DNA of 64,000 bases. It comes from Pseudomonas sp. URMO17WK12:I2 (GTDB lineage: Bacteria > Pseudomonadota > Gammaproteobacteria > Pseudomonadales > Pseudomonadaceae). How positions within the stretch are numbered: the stretch's first letter is position 1; every line of letters starts with the position of its first letter. The position numbers and the translations under genes were made by a program. The notes under the pieces are model-generated. The model was not told the DNA's origin, ran no database searches, and saw only the letters and a program-made list of their open reading frames with translations. The stretch covers positions 1 to 64,000 of the forward strand of contig NZ_QKYW01000013.1 of the NCBI RefSeq assembly GCF_003253735.1, written 5' to 3'. Of the stretch, positions 24,911-32,729 are shown piece by piece.

Positions 24911-25804
24911 ATGGCCCAGGAGCTGCCATCGCTCAACGCCCTGTATGCCTTCGAGGCCGCTGCGCGGTTGGGCAGCGTCAGCCGTGCCGCGCTCGAGCTG
25001 CACGTGACCCACGGTGCGGTCAGCCGGCAGATTCGCAGCCTGGAAGAGCAGCTTGGTGTGGCGCTGTTCATCAAGGACGGGCGCGGCCTGAAACTGACCG
25101 AAGCGGGCGTACGCCTGCGTGATGTCAGCGGCGAGACTTTCACCCGGTTGCGCCAGGTGTGTGGCGAGCTGCGCCAGCGCGAGGTCGATACACCTTTCGT
25201 GCTCGGCTGCCCGGGCAGTCTGCTGGCGCGCTGGTTCATTCCGCGGCTTGACCGGCTCAACGGAGCATTGCCCGAGCTGCGCCTGCAACTGTCCACCAGC
25301 CAGGGCGAACTGGACCCACGCAGCCCCCAGGTGGATGCCACCCTGCTGTATGCCGAGCCGCCGTGGCCGGCGGACATGCGCGTATTCGAGCTGGCGCGGG
25401 AATCCATCGGGCCGGTGATAAGTCCGCGCCACCCGCGATTCTCGGAGTTGAGCGAGGCCGCTCCCGAGGCATTGCTGCACGAAGCGCTGCTGCACACCAC
25501 TTCGCGCCCTCAGGCCTGGCCCCAGTGGCTGTTGGCGACCAACCTGCAGCCTGCGGACATGCGTCTGGGGCAGGGCTTCGAGCATCTGTATTACCTGCTC
25601 GAGGCTGCGTCAGCGGGCCTTGGCGTGGCCATCGCACCGTCGCAGCTGGTGGCCGATGATCTTGCTGCAGGGCGGCTGGTCGCGCCCTGGGGGTTCGTGC
25701 AGACCGAGGCGCAGTTGTCGCTCTGGGTGCCGGAACGGCGCAACGGTCAACGCGCCGAGAGGCTTGCCGATTGGTTGAGAACAGCGTTGCAAACCGGGAG
25801 TTAA
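24911..25804 (+). CDS. trpI: LysR-family activator of trpBA
   Basis: The 297-residue regulator begins LPSLNALYAFEAAARLGSVSRAALELHVTHGAVSRQIRSLEEQLGVALF, very close to TrpI of P. aeruginosa as I recall it, including LLARWFIPRLDRLN and GQGFEHLYYLLEAA. It activates trpBA when indoleglycerol phosphate accumulates. In P. aeruginosa trpI is directly divergent from trpB; here the DUF3592 gene lies between, 1 bp upstream of trpI. Confidence 0.92.
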   Translation: MAQELPSLNALYAFEAAARLGSVSRAALELHVTHGAVSRQIRSLEEQLGVALFIKDGRGLKLTEAGVRLRDVSGETFTRLRQVCGELRQREVDTPFVLGCPGSLLARWFIPRLDRLNGALPELRLQLSTSQGELDPRSPQVDATLLYAEPPWPADMRVFELARESIGPVISPRHPRFSELSEAAPEALLHEALLHTTSRPQAWPQWLLATNLQPADMRLGQGFEHLYYLLEAASAGLGVAIAPSQLVADDLAAGRLVAPWGFVQTEAQLSLWVPERRNGQRAERLADWLRTALQTGS

Positions 25805-25900
25805 GTCGCCTGCAGCGCAGAACCTTGTTTCTCGGGCATCGGTCATAGCATCGGCCCCCACACATCTTCCGGGCCATCACTGACAGAGAGGGATGTGCCC

Positions 25901-26395
25901 ATGAACAAGACGCTGATCACAGGGTTGCTGCTGGCCGGCAGCGCTACGCTGGCTCAAGCCGAGCCGCTGAATATCGAGGGGATTGGCCTGTCGCGCGACG
26001 TTTCCTGCAAAGGCCAGGACGTGAACATCAGCGGCAACGCCAACGTGATTCACCTCAAGGGTGATTGTGGCGCGGTGCTGGTCTACGGCAGTGAGCACAA
26101 GGTGACGCTGGATACCGCCAGGTCGCTGGCCGTGTCGGGTGCCGAGCACGAGGTAGTTGCCGAGCGGGTCAATGCACTGAGCGTCGACACCACGGACAAC
26201 CAGGTGCGTACGACGGTTGCCGGCGGCGAGCAGCCGGCGCTGGTCGAGGTGACCGGCGCCGATCAGGAGCTGGATCTGCAGTTCGAGGGGCCGGTCAAGC
26301 TGGATGTCAGCGGCACCGATCAGCAGGTGCGCTGGCGCGGCGACGAGCCTGAGGTACAGATGAGCGGCATCGACAACAAGGTCGAACGCCAATAG
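25901..26395 (+). CDS. DUF3060-family secreted protein
   Basis: The 164-residue product has a signal peptide (cleavage after AQA, near residue 21) and a beta-repetitive body with repeated NxxxVxVxG segments, for example VNISGNANVIHLKGDCG and VSGAEHEVVAE, giving the parallel-beta pattern of DUF3060. ATG at 25901 follows GAGAGGG; a GTG at 25895 is an alternative. It is likely periplasmic. Function unknown. It converges on gloA. Confidence 0.8.
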   Translation: MNKTLITGLLLAGSATLAQAEPLNIEGIGLSRDVSCKGQDVNISGNANVIHLKGDCGAVLVYGSEHKVTLDTARSLAVSGAEHEVVAERVNALSVDTTDNQVRTTVAGGEQPALVEVTGADQELDLQFEGPVKLDVSGTDQQVRWRGDEPEVQMSGIDNKVERQ

Positions 26396-26400
26396 CAACG

Positions 26401-26421
26401 GGCGCCCCGGAGTGGGGCGCC
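26401..26421. terminator. Bidirectional hairpin between convergent genes
   Basis: GGCGCCCC (26401-26408) and GGGGCGCC (26414-26421) pair perfectly around a 5-nt loop, 5 bp past the DUF3060 stop and 8 bp past the gloA stop. No U tract. Confidence 0.6.
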
Positions 26422-26428
26422 GCGCCTG

Positions 26429-26956
26429 TCAGTCCACGTCGGTGAACTGGATGATTTCCACCCAGTAACCGTCCGGGTCCTTGATAAAGGCGATGTTGCG
26501 CATGCGCCCGTCGGTCAGGCGCTTCTGGAAGTCCACGCCGAGGTCTTCGAAACGCTGGCAGGCAGCCTTGATGTCCGGCACCGCCACGCAGAGGTGACCG
26601 AAGCCGCGCGGGTCGCTGTTGCCGCTGTGGTAGGAAAATTCCGGATCCTTCTCGGTGCCGTAGTTGTAGGTCAGCTCCAGCACGCCGGGAATGGATTTGC
26701 GCCACTGGTGGCGGGCTTTCGGGTCGGTTGGGATCTGCGACTTGTCTTTGAGCAGCGCGAGGAAATACAGGCTGAATTCGGCGTCCGGAAAGTCACTCTT
26801 CTCGAGCAGGGTGAAGCCCAGCACGCGGGTGTAGAAGTCCAGCGACTTCTCGAGATCCTTCACGCGGATCATGGTGTGGTTGTAGACGAAGTCCGCCGTG
26901 GCGACGTCAGGCTTGCCGGTCACGCCGGGCAGGGTGTTGAGTTCATCGAGGGTCAT
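26429..26956 (-). CDS. gloA: Lactoylglutathione lyase (glyoxalase I)
   Basis: The 175-residue enzyme isomerises the hemithioacetal of methylglyoxal and glutathione to S-lactoylglutathione. It is the long form with the insertion FLALLKDKSQIPTDPKARHQWRKSIPG, which resembles the zinc-type (human-like) group rather than the short nickel type. Metal ligands H27 (NHTMIRVKD), E in LELTYN, H in GHLCVAVPD and E in VEIIQ are seen. ATG at 26956 follows GGAG; 26968 is an in-frame alternative. Confidence 0.93.
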   Translation of the reverse strand: MTLDELNTLPGVTGKPDVATADFVYNHTMIRVKDLEKSLDFYTRVLGFTLLEKSDFPDAEFSLYFLALLKDKSQIPTDPKARHQWRKSIPGVLELTYNYGTEKDPEFSYHSGNSDPRGFGHLCVAVPDIKAACQRFEDLGVDFQKRLTDGRMRNIAFIKDPDGYWVEIIQFTDVD

Positions 26957-27075
26957 GGGCGTCTCCATCAGGTGAGTGGACGATTCGAAAAGGTCATGAG
27001 GTCAGTAGATGGCCTCGTGGGGCAGGTTTTTCAAGGTGGGTGGCGTTTGAAGGTGGGTCTGCAATCGGCGATCTA

Positions 27076-27127
27076 TGTGGGAGCGGGCCATGCCCGCGAT
27101 TTTTCGCGCGCATGGCGCGCTCCCACA
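27076..27127. repeat. REP/BIME palindrome
   Basis: TGTGGGAGCGGGCCATGCCC at the left pairs with GCGCGCATGGCGCGCTCCCACA-type right arm. Two internal stem-loops (GCGGGCCATGCCCGC and GCGCGCATGGCGCGC) sit in one longer dyad. It lies upstream of gloA and downstream of the metallophosphoesterase gene. Confidence 0.85.
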
Positions 27128-27147
27128 AGTACGGCGTTGAATCACCA

Positions 27148-27606
27148 TCAAACCTCCAACCCAATCATCTCGGCCCGCACCCCATCGCCATCGATATGTA
27201 GAATGGCCACGCCGATGGGCAGCTTGAAGCGCCGCGGGCCGGCGCTGCCGGGGTTGAGGTAGAGCACGCCGTCGCGCTCCTCGTGCAGCGGCTTGTGCGA
27301 ATGCCCGGCGATCACCACGTCGATGCCTTCTAGCTTGGGGTCGATATCCAACCCCTTGAGATCATGCAGCACGTACAGGCTGACCGTGCCGAAGCGCAGC
27401 GTCAGGCGCTCGGGGATGGCATCGGCCCAGGCGTCGCCATCGTTGTTGCCGCGCACCACCGACAGTGGCGCGATGCGCTCCAGCTCGGCAAGGATCTGCG
27501 GCCCGCCGATGTCGCCGGCGTGGATCAACTGGTCGACGCCTTGCAGCGCCGCCAGTGCCTGGGGGCGCAACAGGCCGTGGGTGTCGGCGATCAGGCCAAT
27601 TTTCAT
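27148..27606 (-). CDS. YfcE-like metallophosphoesterase
   Basis: The 152-residue enzyme belongs to the calcineurin-like phosphoesterase group. The metal motifs are present in order: DTH near residue 8, GD (HAGDIGG) near 38, GNND near 60 and GHSH near 108. Homologues hydrolyse phosphodiesters. The start at 27606 follows GGAG; upstream sequence in frame carries a repeat and is unlikely to be coding. Confidence 0.87.
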   Translation of the reverse strand: MKIGLIADTHGLLRPQALAALQGVDQLIHAGDIGGPQILAELERIAPLSVVRGNNDGDAWADAIPERLTLRFGTVSLYVLHDLKGLDIDPKLEGIDVVIAGHSHKPLHEERDGVLYLNPGSAGPRRFKLPIGVAILHIDGDGVRAEMIGLEV

Positions 27607-27667
27607 GGGTTCTCCTGCGTAGTGATGTAGGAGCGGAGTTGACGGCGATCCGTTCAACCCAAAGCCG

Positions 27668-27696
27668 TAGCCCGGGTCGAGCGAAGCGACATCCGG
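27668..27696. repeat. Short intergenic repeat upstream of the phosphoesterase
   Basis: GTAGCCCGGGTCGAGCGAAG followed by CGACATCCGG is a small imperfect hairpin of a form common between Pseudomonas genes. Confidence 0.5.
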
Positions 27697-27710
27697 AATC
27701 GCAAAAAAGA

Positions 27711-27731
27711 AAACCCGGCACAAGGCCGGGC
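27711..27731 (-). terminator. ilvD terminator
   Basis: CCCGGC and GCCGGG form a stem with a short loop, 22 bp past the ilvD stop. On the minus strand it is followed by a T-rich stretch (TTTTCTTTTTT). Confidence 0.8.
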
Positions 27732-27752
27732 TTCCAGTAGAGCGCGACGGGA

Positions 27753-29591
27753 TCAGCCGTCCAGCAGCGCCTTGTTGCGCACCGCGCCCTTGTCGGCGCT
27801 GGTGGCGAGCAGGGCGTAGGCTTTCAGGGCCGTGGTCACCTTGCGCGGACGTTGCTCGACCGGTTTCCAGCCCTTCTTGTCCTGCTCGTGGCGGCGGTGG
27901 GCGATTTCCTCGTCGCTGACCAACAGATTGATCGAGCGGTTGGGAATGTCGATCAGCACCTTGTCGCCATCCTTCACCAGGCCGATGGCGCCACCGGCAG
28001 CCGCTTCCGGCGAGGCGTGACCGATGGACAGGCCGCTGGTACCGCCGGAGAAGCGGCCGTCGGTGAGCAGCGCGCAGGCTTTGCCCAGGCCCTTGGATTT
28101 CAGGTACGAGGTCGGGTAGAGCATTTCCTGCATGCCCGGGCCGCCTTTCGGGCCTTCGTAGCGGATGATGACGATGTCACCTTCCTTCACCTCGTCATTG
28201 AGGATGCCGCGCACCGCGCTGTCCTGGCTTTCGAAGATCTTGGCGTTGCCTTCGAACACGTGGATCGACTCGTCGACGCCGGCGGTTTTCACCACGCAGC
28301 CGTCGAGGGCGATGTTGCCGTACAGCACGGCCAGGCCGCCTTCTTGCGAATAGGCATGCTCGACACTGCGGATGCAGCCGTTTTCACGGTCGTCGTCCAG
28401 GGTGTCCCAGCGGGTCGACTGGCTGAACGCGGTCTGGGTGGGGATGCCCGCCGGGCCGGCCTTGAAGAAGTGATGCACGGCTTCGTCGTCGGTCTGGGTG
28501 ATGTCCCACTTGGCGATGGCTTCCTCCATGCTGCGGCTGTGCACGGTCGGCAGGTCGGTGTGCAGCAGGCCGCCACGGGCCAGCGAGCCGAGGATGCTGA
28601 ATATGCCGCCGGCGCGGTGCACGTCTTCCATGTGGTATTTCTGGATGTTCGGCGCGACCTTGCACAGCTGCGGCACATTACGGGAAAGGCGGTCGATGTC
28701 GCGCAGGTCGAAATCGATCTCGGCCTCCTGAGCAGCGGCCAGCAGGTGCAGGATGGTGTTGGTCGAGCCACCCATGGCGATGTCCAGGGTCATGGCATTC
28801 TCGAACGCCTTGAAGTTGGCGATGTTGCGCGGCAGCACCGAGTCATCGTTGCCCTGGTAGTAACGTTTGCACAGCTCCACGATGGTGCGGCCGGCCTGCA
28901 GGAACAGCTGCTCGCGGTCGCTGTGGGTAGCCAGCGTGGAACCGTTGCCCGGCAGGGCCAGGCCCAGGGCTTCGACCAGGCAGTTCATCGAGTTGGCGGT
29001 GAACATGCCGGAGCACGAGCCGCAAGTCGGGCAGGCGCTGCGCTCGTACTCGGCGACCTTTTCGTCCGAGGCGGTCGAGTCGGCGGCAATCACCATGGCA
29101 TCGACCAGGTCCAGGCCGTGGCTGGCCAGCTTGGTCTTGCCGGCTTCCATCGGCCCGCCGGAGACGAAGATCACCGGCACGTTCAGGCGCAGGGCGGCCA
29201 TCAGCATGCCGGGGGTGATCTTGTCGCAGTTGGAGATGCACACGATGGCGTCGGCGCAGTGGGCGTTGACCATGTATTCCACGGAGTCGGCGATGATCTC
29301 GCGGCTCGGCAGCGAATAGAGCATGCCGTCGTGGCCCATGGCGATGCCGTCGTCGACGGCGATGGTGTTGAATTCCTTGGCCACGCCACCGGCTTTCTCG
29401 ATCTCGCGGGCGACCAGCTGGCCCAGGTCCTTGAGGTGCACGTGGCCCGGCACGAACTGGGTGAAGGAGTTGGCGATGGCGATGATCGGTTTCTTGAAGT
29501 CTTCGTCCTTCATCCCGGTGGCGCGCCACAGGGCACGGGCGCCGGCCATGTTGCGGCCGTGGGTGGAGGTCTTCGAGCGGTAATCAGGCAT
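27753..29591 (-). CDS. ilvD: Dihydroxy-acid dehydratase
   Basis: The 612-residue enzyme dehydrates dihydroxyisovalerate in branched-chain amino acid synthesis. It carries the iron-sulfur cysteines in CISNCDKITPG and ACPTCGSCSGMFTANSMN and the conserved DGRFSGGTSGLSIGH region. It ends in a clear terminator and the chemotaxis cluster starts beyond its upstream side. Confidence 0.97.
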   Translation of the reverse strand: MPDYRSKTSTHGRNMAGARALWRATGMKDEDFKKPIIAIANSFTQFVPGHVHLKDLGQLVAREIEKAGGVAKEFNTIAVDDGIAMGHDGMLYSLPSREIIADSVEYMVNAHCADAIVCISNCDKITPGMLMAALRLNVPVIFVSGGPMEAGKTKLASHGLDLVDAMVIAADSTASDEKVAEYERSACPTCGSCSGMFTANSMNCLVEALGLALPGNGSTLATHSDREQLFLQAGRTIVELCKRYYQGNDDSVLPRNIANFKAFENAMTLDIAMGGSTNTILHLLAAAQEAEIDFDLRDIDRLSRNVPQLCKVAPNIQKYHMEDVHRAGGIFSILGSLARGGLLHTDLPTVHSRSMEEAIAKWDITQTDDEAVHHFFKAGPAGIPTQTAFSQSTRWDTLDDDRENGCIRSVEHAYSQEGGLAVLYGNIALDGCVVKTAGVDESIHVFEGNAKIFESQDSAVRGILNDEVKEGDIVIIRYEGPKGGPGMQEMLYPTSYLKSKGLGKACALLTDGRFSGGTSGLSIGHASPEAAAGGAIGLVKDGDKVLIDIPNRSINLLVSDEEIAHRRHEQDKKGWKPVEQRPRKVTTALKAYALLATSADKGAVRNKALLDG

Positions 29592-29787
29592 GACGGATTC
29601 CTGCGGCTAATCAGGTAGGCATTGATAGGTGGGTGAGCGGATCAGCGGCAGATGACCGCGAAGCAAGGTGGCATGGCGCACGACGGGATCTCCGTCTGCC
29701 TGCCCGGGCTCACAGGCCCGCCGAAGGGTGGCTGGCGGGAAATACCCTGATTCTACGCCGCACCGGGCGAGGGAGGAAAGGCTGGTG

Positions 29788-29812
29788 GCAGCCGGCCGTC
29801 CCTGCCGGCTGC
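29788..29812 (-). terminator. Stem-loop after cheB
   Basis: GCAGCCGGC (29788-29796) and GCCGGCTGC (29804-29812) pair perfectly with a 7-nt loop, 7 bp past the cheB stop. No strong U tract; it ends the chemotaxis operon. Confidence 0.65.
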
Positions 29813-29818
29813 ACGGCG

Positions 29819-30880
29819 CTAGCCGCGCAGGATGGCTGCCGGAATGTGCTCCAGGGGGATTTCCCGGCTCACCGCGCCGAGCTTCATGGCCTCCTTGGGC
29901 ATGCCGTAGACCACGCAGCTGGCCTCGTCCTGGCCGAAGGTCAGGGCACCGGCATCAAACATTTCGCGCAGGCCGCGGGCGCCGTCGTCACCCATGCCGG
30001 TCATGATGATGCCGGTGGCGTTGGCACCGGCGGCGCGGGCGGTGGAGCGAAACAGCACGTCTACCGAGGGCCGGTGGCGGCTGACCGGCGGGCCGTCGAC
30101 CACGTCGACCACGTACTGGGCACCGCTGCGCTTGAGCAGCAGGTGGCGGCCGCCCGGAGCGATCAGCGCGCGACCGGGCACCACACGGTCGCCATGGCGT
30201 GCCTCCAGTACCTCCAGCTCGCACAGCCCGTTGAGACGTTCGGCGAAGGCGGCGGTGAAACGCTCGGGCATGTGCTGGACGATCACCAGTGCCGGGCACA
30301 CCCGCGGCAGGCGGGTGAGGATGTACTCCAGGGCCTGGGTGCCGCCGGTGGAGGTACCGATGGCGACGATGCGCTCGGTGGTGCGTGCCATGGCGCCGCT
30401 GGCCGGTGGCAGGATGGCGTCGGCGCTGAGCTTGGCCTGGGGTGCGGCAGGTGCCGGCTTGCTGCCCAGACGGCCAACATTGGCGCGCGCAGCGGCCTTT
30501 ACGGCGTTGACCAGGTCATCGCTGGCATCGACCAGGAACTTGCTGAGGCTGGCCTGGGGCTTGGTGACGATGCTCACCGCGCCGGCCGCCAGGGCCTGCA
30601 TGGTGGTGGTGGCGCCCTTTTCGGTCAGTGTCGAGCAGATCACCACGGGGGTCGGTCGCTCGGCCATCAGTTTGCGCAGGAAGGTGATGCCGTCCATGCG
30701 CGGCATCTCGACGTCGAGCACGATCACGTCGGGCCATTGGCGTTGCATCTTGTCGAGGGCGAACAACGGGTCGGCGGCGGTGCCGATCACGTCGATCGCC
30801 GGGTCGGCCGCCAGCACCTGGGAGAGCACCTGACGCACCACAGCCGAGTCGTCGACGATCATGACTTTTATGCTTTTCAT
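29819..30880 (-). CDS. cheB: Chemotaxis methylesterase/glutaminase CheB
   Basis: The 353-residue protein has a receiver domain (about 1-125, phospho-acceptor D56 in VLDVEMPRMDG) and a CheB methylesterase domain (about 170-350) with catalytic S177 (GTSTGG), H203 (QHMPERF) and D299 (GMGDDG). It removes methyl groups from MCPs. It overlaps cheD by 4 nt. It is the last gene of the cluster, followed by the stem-loop at 29788-29812. Confidence 0.95.
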   Translation of the reverse strand: MKSIKVMIVDDSAVVRQVLSQVLAADPAIDVIGTAADPLFALDKMQRQWPDVIVLDVEMPRMDGITFLRKLMAERPTPVVICSTLTEKGATTTMQALAAGAVSIVTKPQASLSKFLVDASDDLVNAVKAAARANVGRLGSKPAPAAPQAKLSADAILPPASGAMARTTERIVAIGTSTGGTQALEYILTRLPRVCPALVIVQHMPERFTAAFAERLNGLCELEVLEARHGDRVVPGRALIAPGGRHLLLKRSGAQYVVDVVDGPPVSRHRPSVDVLFRSTARAAGANATGIIMTGMGDDGARGLREMFDAGALTFGQDEASCVVYGMPKEAMKLGAVSREIPLEHIPAAILRG

Positions 30881-31395
30881 TGCGAATGCTGTCCAGCGCG
30901 GAGCCCGGAGGCGTTGGGGGGCAGGCTTTGCTTCAGGGCGATCTGGCCGCTCCAGATATCAAAGATCAGATTGCGGTGGCGGGTGCCGCCGACATCCTCG
31001 CCGTAACAGCCGAGGTTGCGCTCGGCAAGCAGGCGGCGGGCCATGGCGACGTTATGCTGGCCCACATGCTGGCGCCGGGAATGGGCCAGCTCGGGAAACA
31101 TCTGCCCGCCGCCGAACAGGCGTGCCTGGTACTCGGCCAGCGCTGTGCCGCTCTGGCTGATCGCGTCGCACAGCAGGCTCATGACTTCATCGCCGTAGCG
31201 CCCGTCTCGCTGGGCGCCGGGCCGCCCACGGGTGGGCAGGATGAAATGGCACATACCGCCCAGGCGTGCCCGGGGGTGCCAGAGCACGATCGACACGCAG
31301 GAGCCGAGCAGGGTGCGCACGCGGGTGTACGGCCCGCCGAAGTGGTAGCCGCCGGGTTGCAGATAGACCTCGGTAATGGCAGGACGTTTAGGCAT
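30877..31395 (-). CDS. cheD: Chemoreceptor glutamine deamidase CheD
   Basis: The 172-residue protein has the CheD residues: active cysteine in LLGSCVSIVLW, histidine in GGMCHFILP and the later TRHRN segment. It deamidates glutamine residues on receptors and in some species is sequestered by CheC. No cheC is in this cluster. It overlaps cheR by 8 nt and cheB by 4 nt. Confidence 0.93.
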   Translation of the reverse strand: MPKRPAITEVYLQPGGYHFGGPYTRVRTLLGSCVSIVLWHPRARLGGMCHFILPTRGRPGAQRDGRYGDEVMSLLCDAISQSGTALAEYQARLFGGGQMFPELAHSRRQHVGQHNVAMARRLLAERNLGCYGEDVGGTRHRNLIFDIWSGQIALKQSLPPNASGLRAGQHSQ

Positions 31396-32209
31396 CGGGC
31401 TTTTGGTAGATCGAGGGTTTTATGACCTTGAGGGTATCGTTGACACCGTTGAGGCTTTCCGAGTGGCTGATGATGAAATGGCCACCCGGACGCAGGTGAT
31501 TGAGCAGCCGTGCGACGACCTGGCGCTTGGTGTCGGCGTCGAAGTAGATCATCACGTTGCGCAGGAAGATCACGTCGAACAGCCCTATATCCGGCAGCGC
31601 GTTGTTGAGGTTGATCTGGGCGAAGCGCACCCGCTGGCGCAGGGCCGGGGCGATCATCATCCGCCCCTGGTTGTCGTCGACGCCGCGCAGGCAGTGCTTG
31701 ACCAGCAGATGACGGGGGATGTTCTGGCCGTCCTCGAGGTCGTACACGCCGTTGCGCGCCTGGGTGAGGATGCGCTGGCTGATGTCCGAGGCGAGGATTT
31801 CCCAAGGGCGCTCACCCAGGCGTTCGGCCAGCAGCAGGGCCAGGGTGTAGGGCTCCTCGCCGCTTGAGCAGGCGCCGCTCCAGATGCGCAGCGGACGACC
31901 GCTGGGGATCGCGCCGGGCTTCTGTAGCAGCTCGCGCAAGAAGTCGAAGTGCTTGGGTTCGCGGAAGAAGTAGGTTTCGTTGGTGGTGAGCAGGTCCACG
32001 CAGGTCTGCAGCTCCGCCTTGTCCTTGCCTATCAGCCGGAAGTATTCGCCATAGGTGGCCATGGCCAGTGAGCGTAGGCGCTTGTTGAGGCGGCCAGCCA
32101 CCAGGGTCTTCTTGGTATCGGACAGGTGAATGCCGGCGATAGTGTGGATCAGCTGGCGAAACTGGCTGAACTCGGTATCCGAGAGCGTGGCTTGGTTCGA
32201 GGTGGGCAT
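31388..32209 (-). CDS. cheR: Chemotaxis methyltransferase CheR
   Basis: The 273-residue enzyme transfers methyl from S-adenosylmethionine to receptor glutamates. An N-terminal helical domain (about 1-80) precedes a SAM domain with IWSGACSSGEEPYTLA and the LRNVMIYFD motif. CheRs of this length often have a beta-subdomain that binds C-terminal receptor pentapeptides, which fits the receptor tail in this cluster. It is 1 bp from the CheW gene upstream. Confidence 0.95.
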   Translation of the reverse strand: MPTSNQATLSDTEFSQFRQLIHTIAGIHLSDTKKTLVAGRLNKRLRSLAMATYGEYFRLIGKDKAELQTCVDLLTTNETYFFREPKHFDFLRELLQKPGAIPSGRPLRIWSGACSSGEEPYTLALLLAERLGERPWEILASDISQRILTQARNGVYDLEDGQNIPRHLLVKHCLRGVDDNQGRMMIAPALRQRVRFAQINLNNALPDIGLFDVIFLRNVMIYFDADTKRQVVARLLNHLRPGGHFIISHSESLNGVNDTLKVIKPSIYQKPDA

Positions 32210-32210
32210 G

Positions 32211-32726
32211 TCAGTGATTAGCCCCCTGTTGCTGGGCCTGGTTCAGTGCCACGTATTCCTCGGCCGAGATCACCCGACCGATATCGAGCATCACCACCAG
32301 GCGATCATCCAGCTTGCCCATGCCACGAATGAAGTCGGCGCGAATGCTGCCGCCGAAGGCGGGGGTCGGTTCGATGTGTTCGGCGCCCAGCTCACGCACT
32401 TCGTTGACCGCATCGACCACGATGCCGATGACCTGGGTGTGTTCCGGCCCGGCGATCTCGAGAATCACGATACAGGTGCGCGGGCCGATGGTGGTGGCTT
32501 GCCCGCCAAAACGCTGGCCGAGATCCACCACCGGTACCACGGCACCGCGCAGGTTGATCACCCCGAGAATGCTCGGCGGCATCATCGGCACCGTGGTCAG
32601 CCGGCCGTATTCGATGATTTCGCGCACGGCGCGGATCTCCACCGCGAACAGCTCATGGGCCAGGGTGAAGGTCAGGTACTGGCCCGAATCCGCCGTGGCG
32701 TTGTCGAGCAGCCGTGGTTCACTCAT
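32211..32726 (-). CDS. cheW: CheW coupling protein (second)
   Basis: The 171-residue protein has a CheW-like fold (LTFTLAHELFAVEIRAVREII, then ILGVINLRGAVVPVVDL). It couples receptors to CheA. It follows the full-length MCP by 3 bp. The cluster has two CheW genes; this one is longer at the C-terminus (EYVALNQAQQQGANH). Confidence 0.93.
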   Translation of the reverse strand: MSEPRLLDNATADSGQYLTFTLAHELFAVEIRAVREIIEYGRLTTVPMMPPSILGVINLRGAVVPVVDLGQRFGGQATTIGPRTCIVILEIAGPEHTQVIGIVVDAVNEVRELGAEHIEPTPAFGGSIRADFIRGMGKLDDRLVVMLDIGRVISAEEYVALNQAQQQGANH

Positions 32727-32729
32727 GGG

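Noticed and set aside
27852..29618. A 588-codon plus-strand open frame over ilvD
   Set aside because: Antisense shadow of ilvD. GC-rich codon bias leaves the opposite strand open; no domain pattern is visible.
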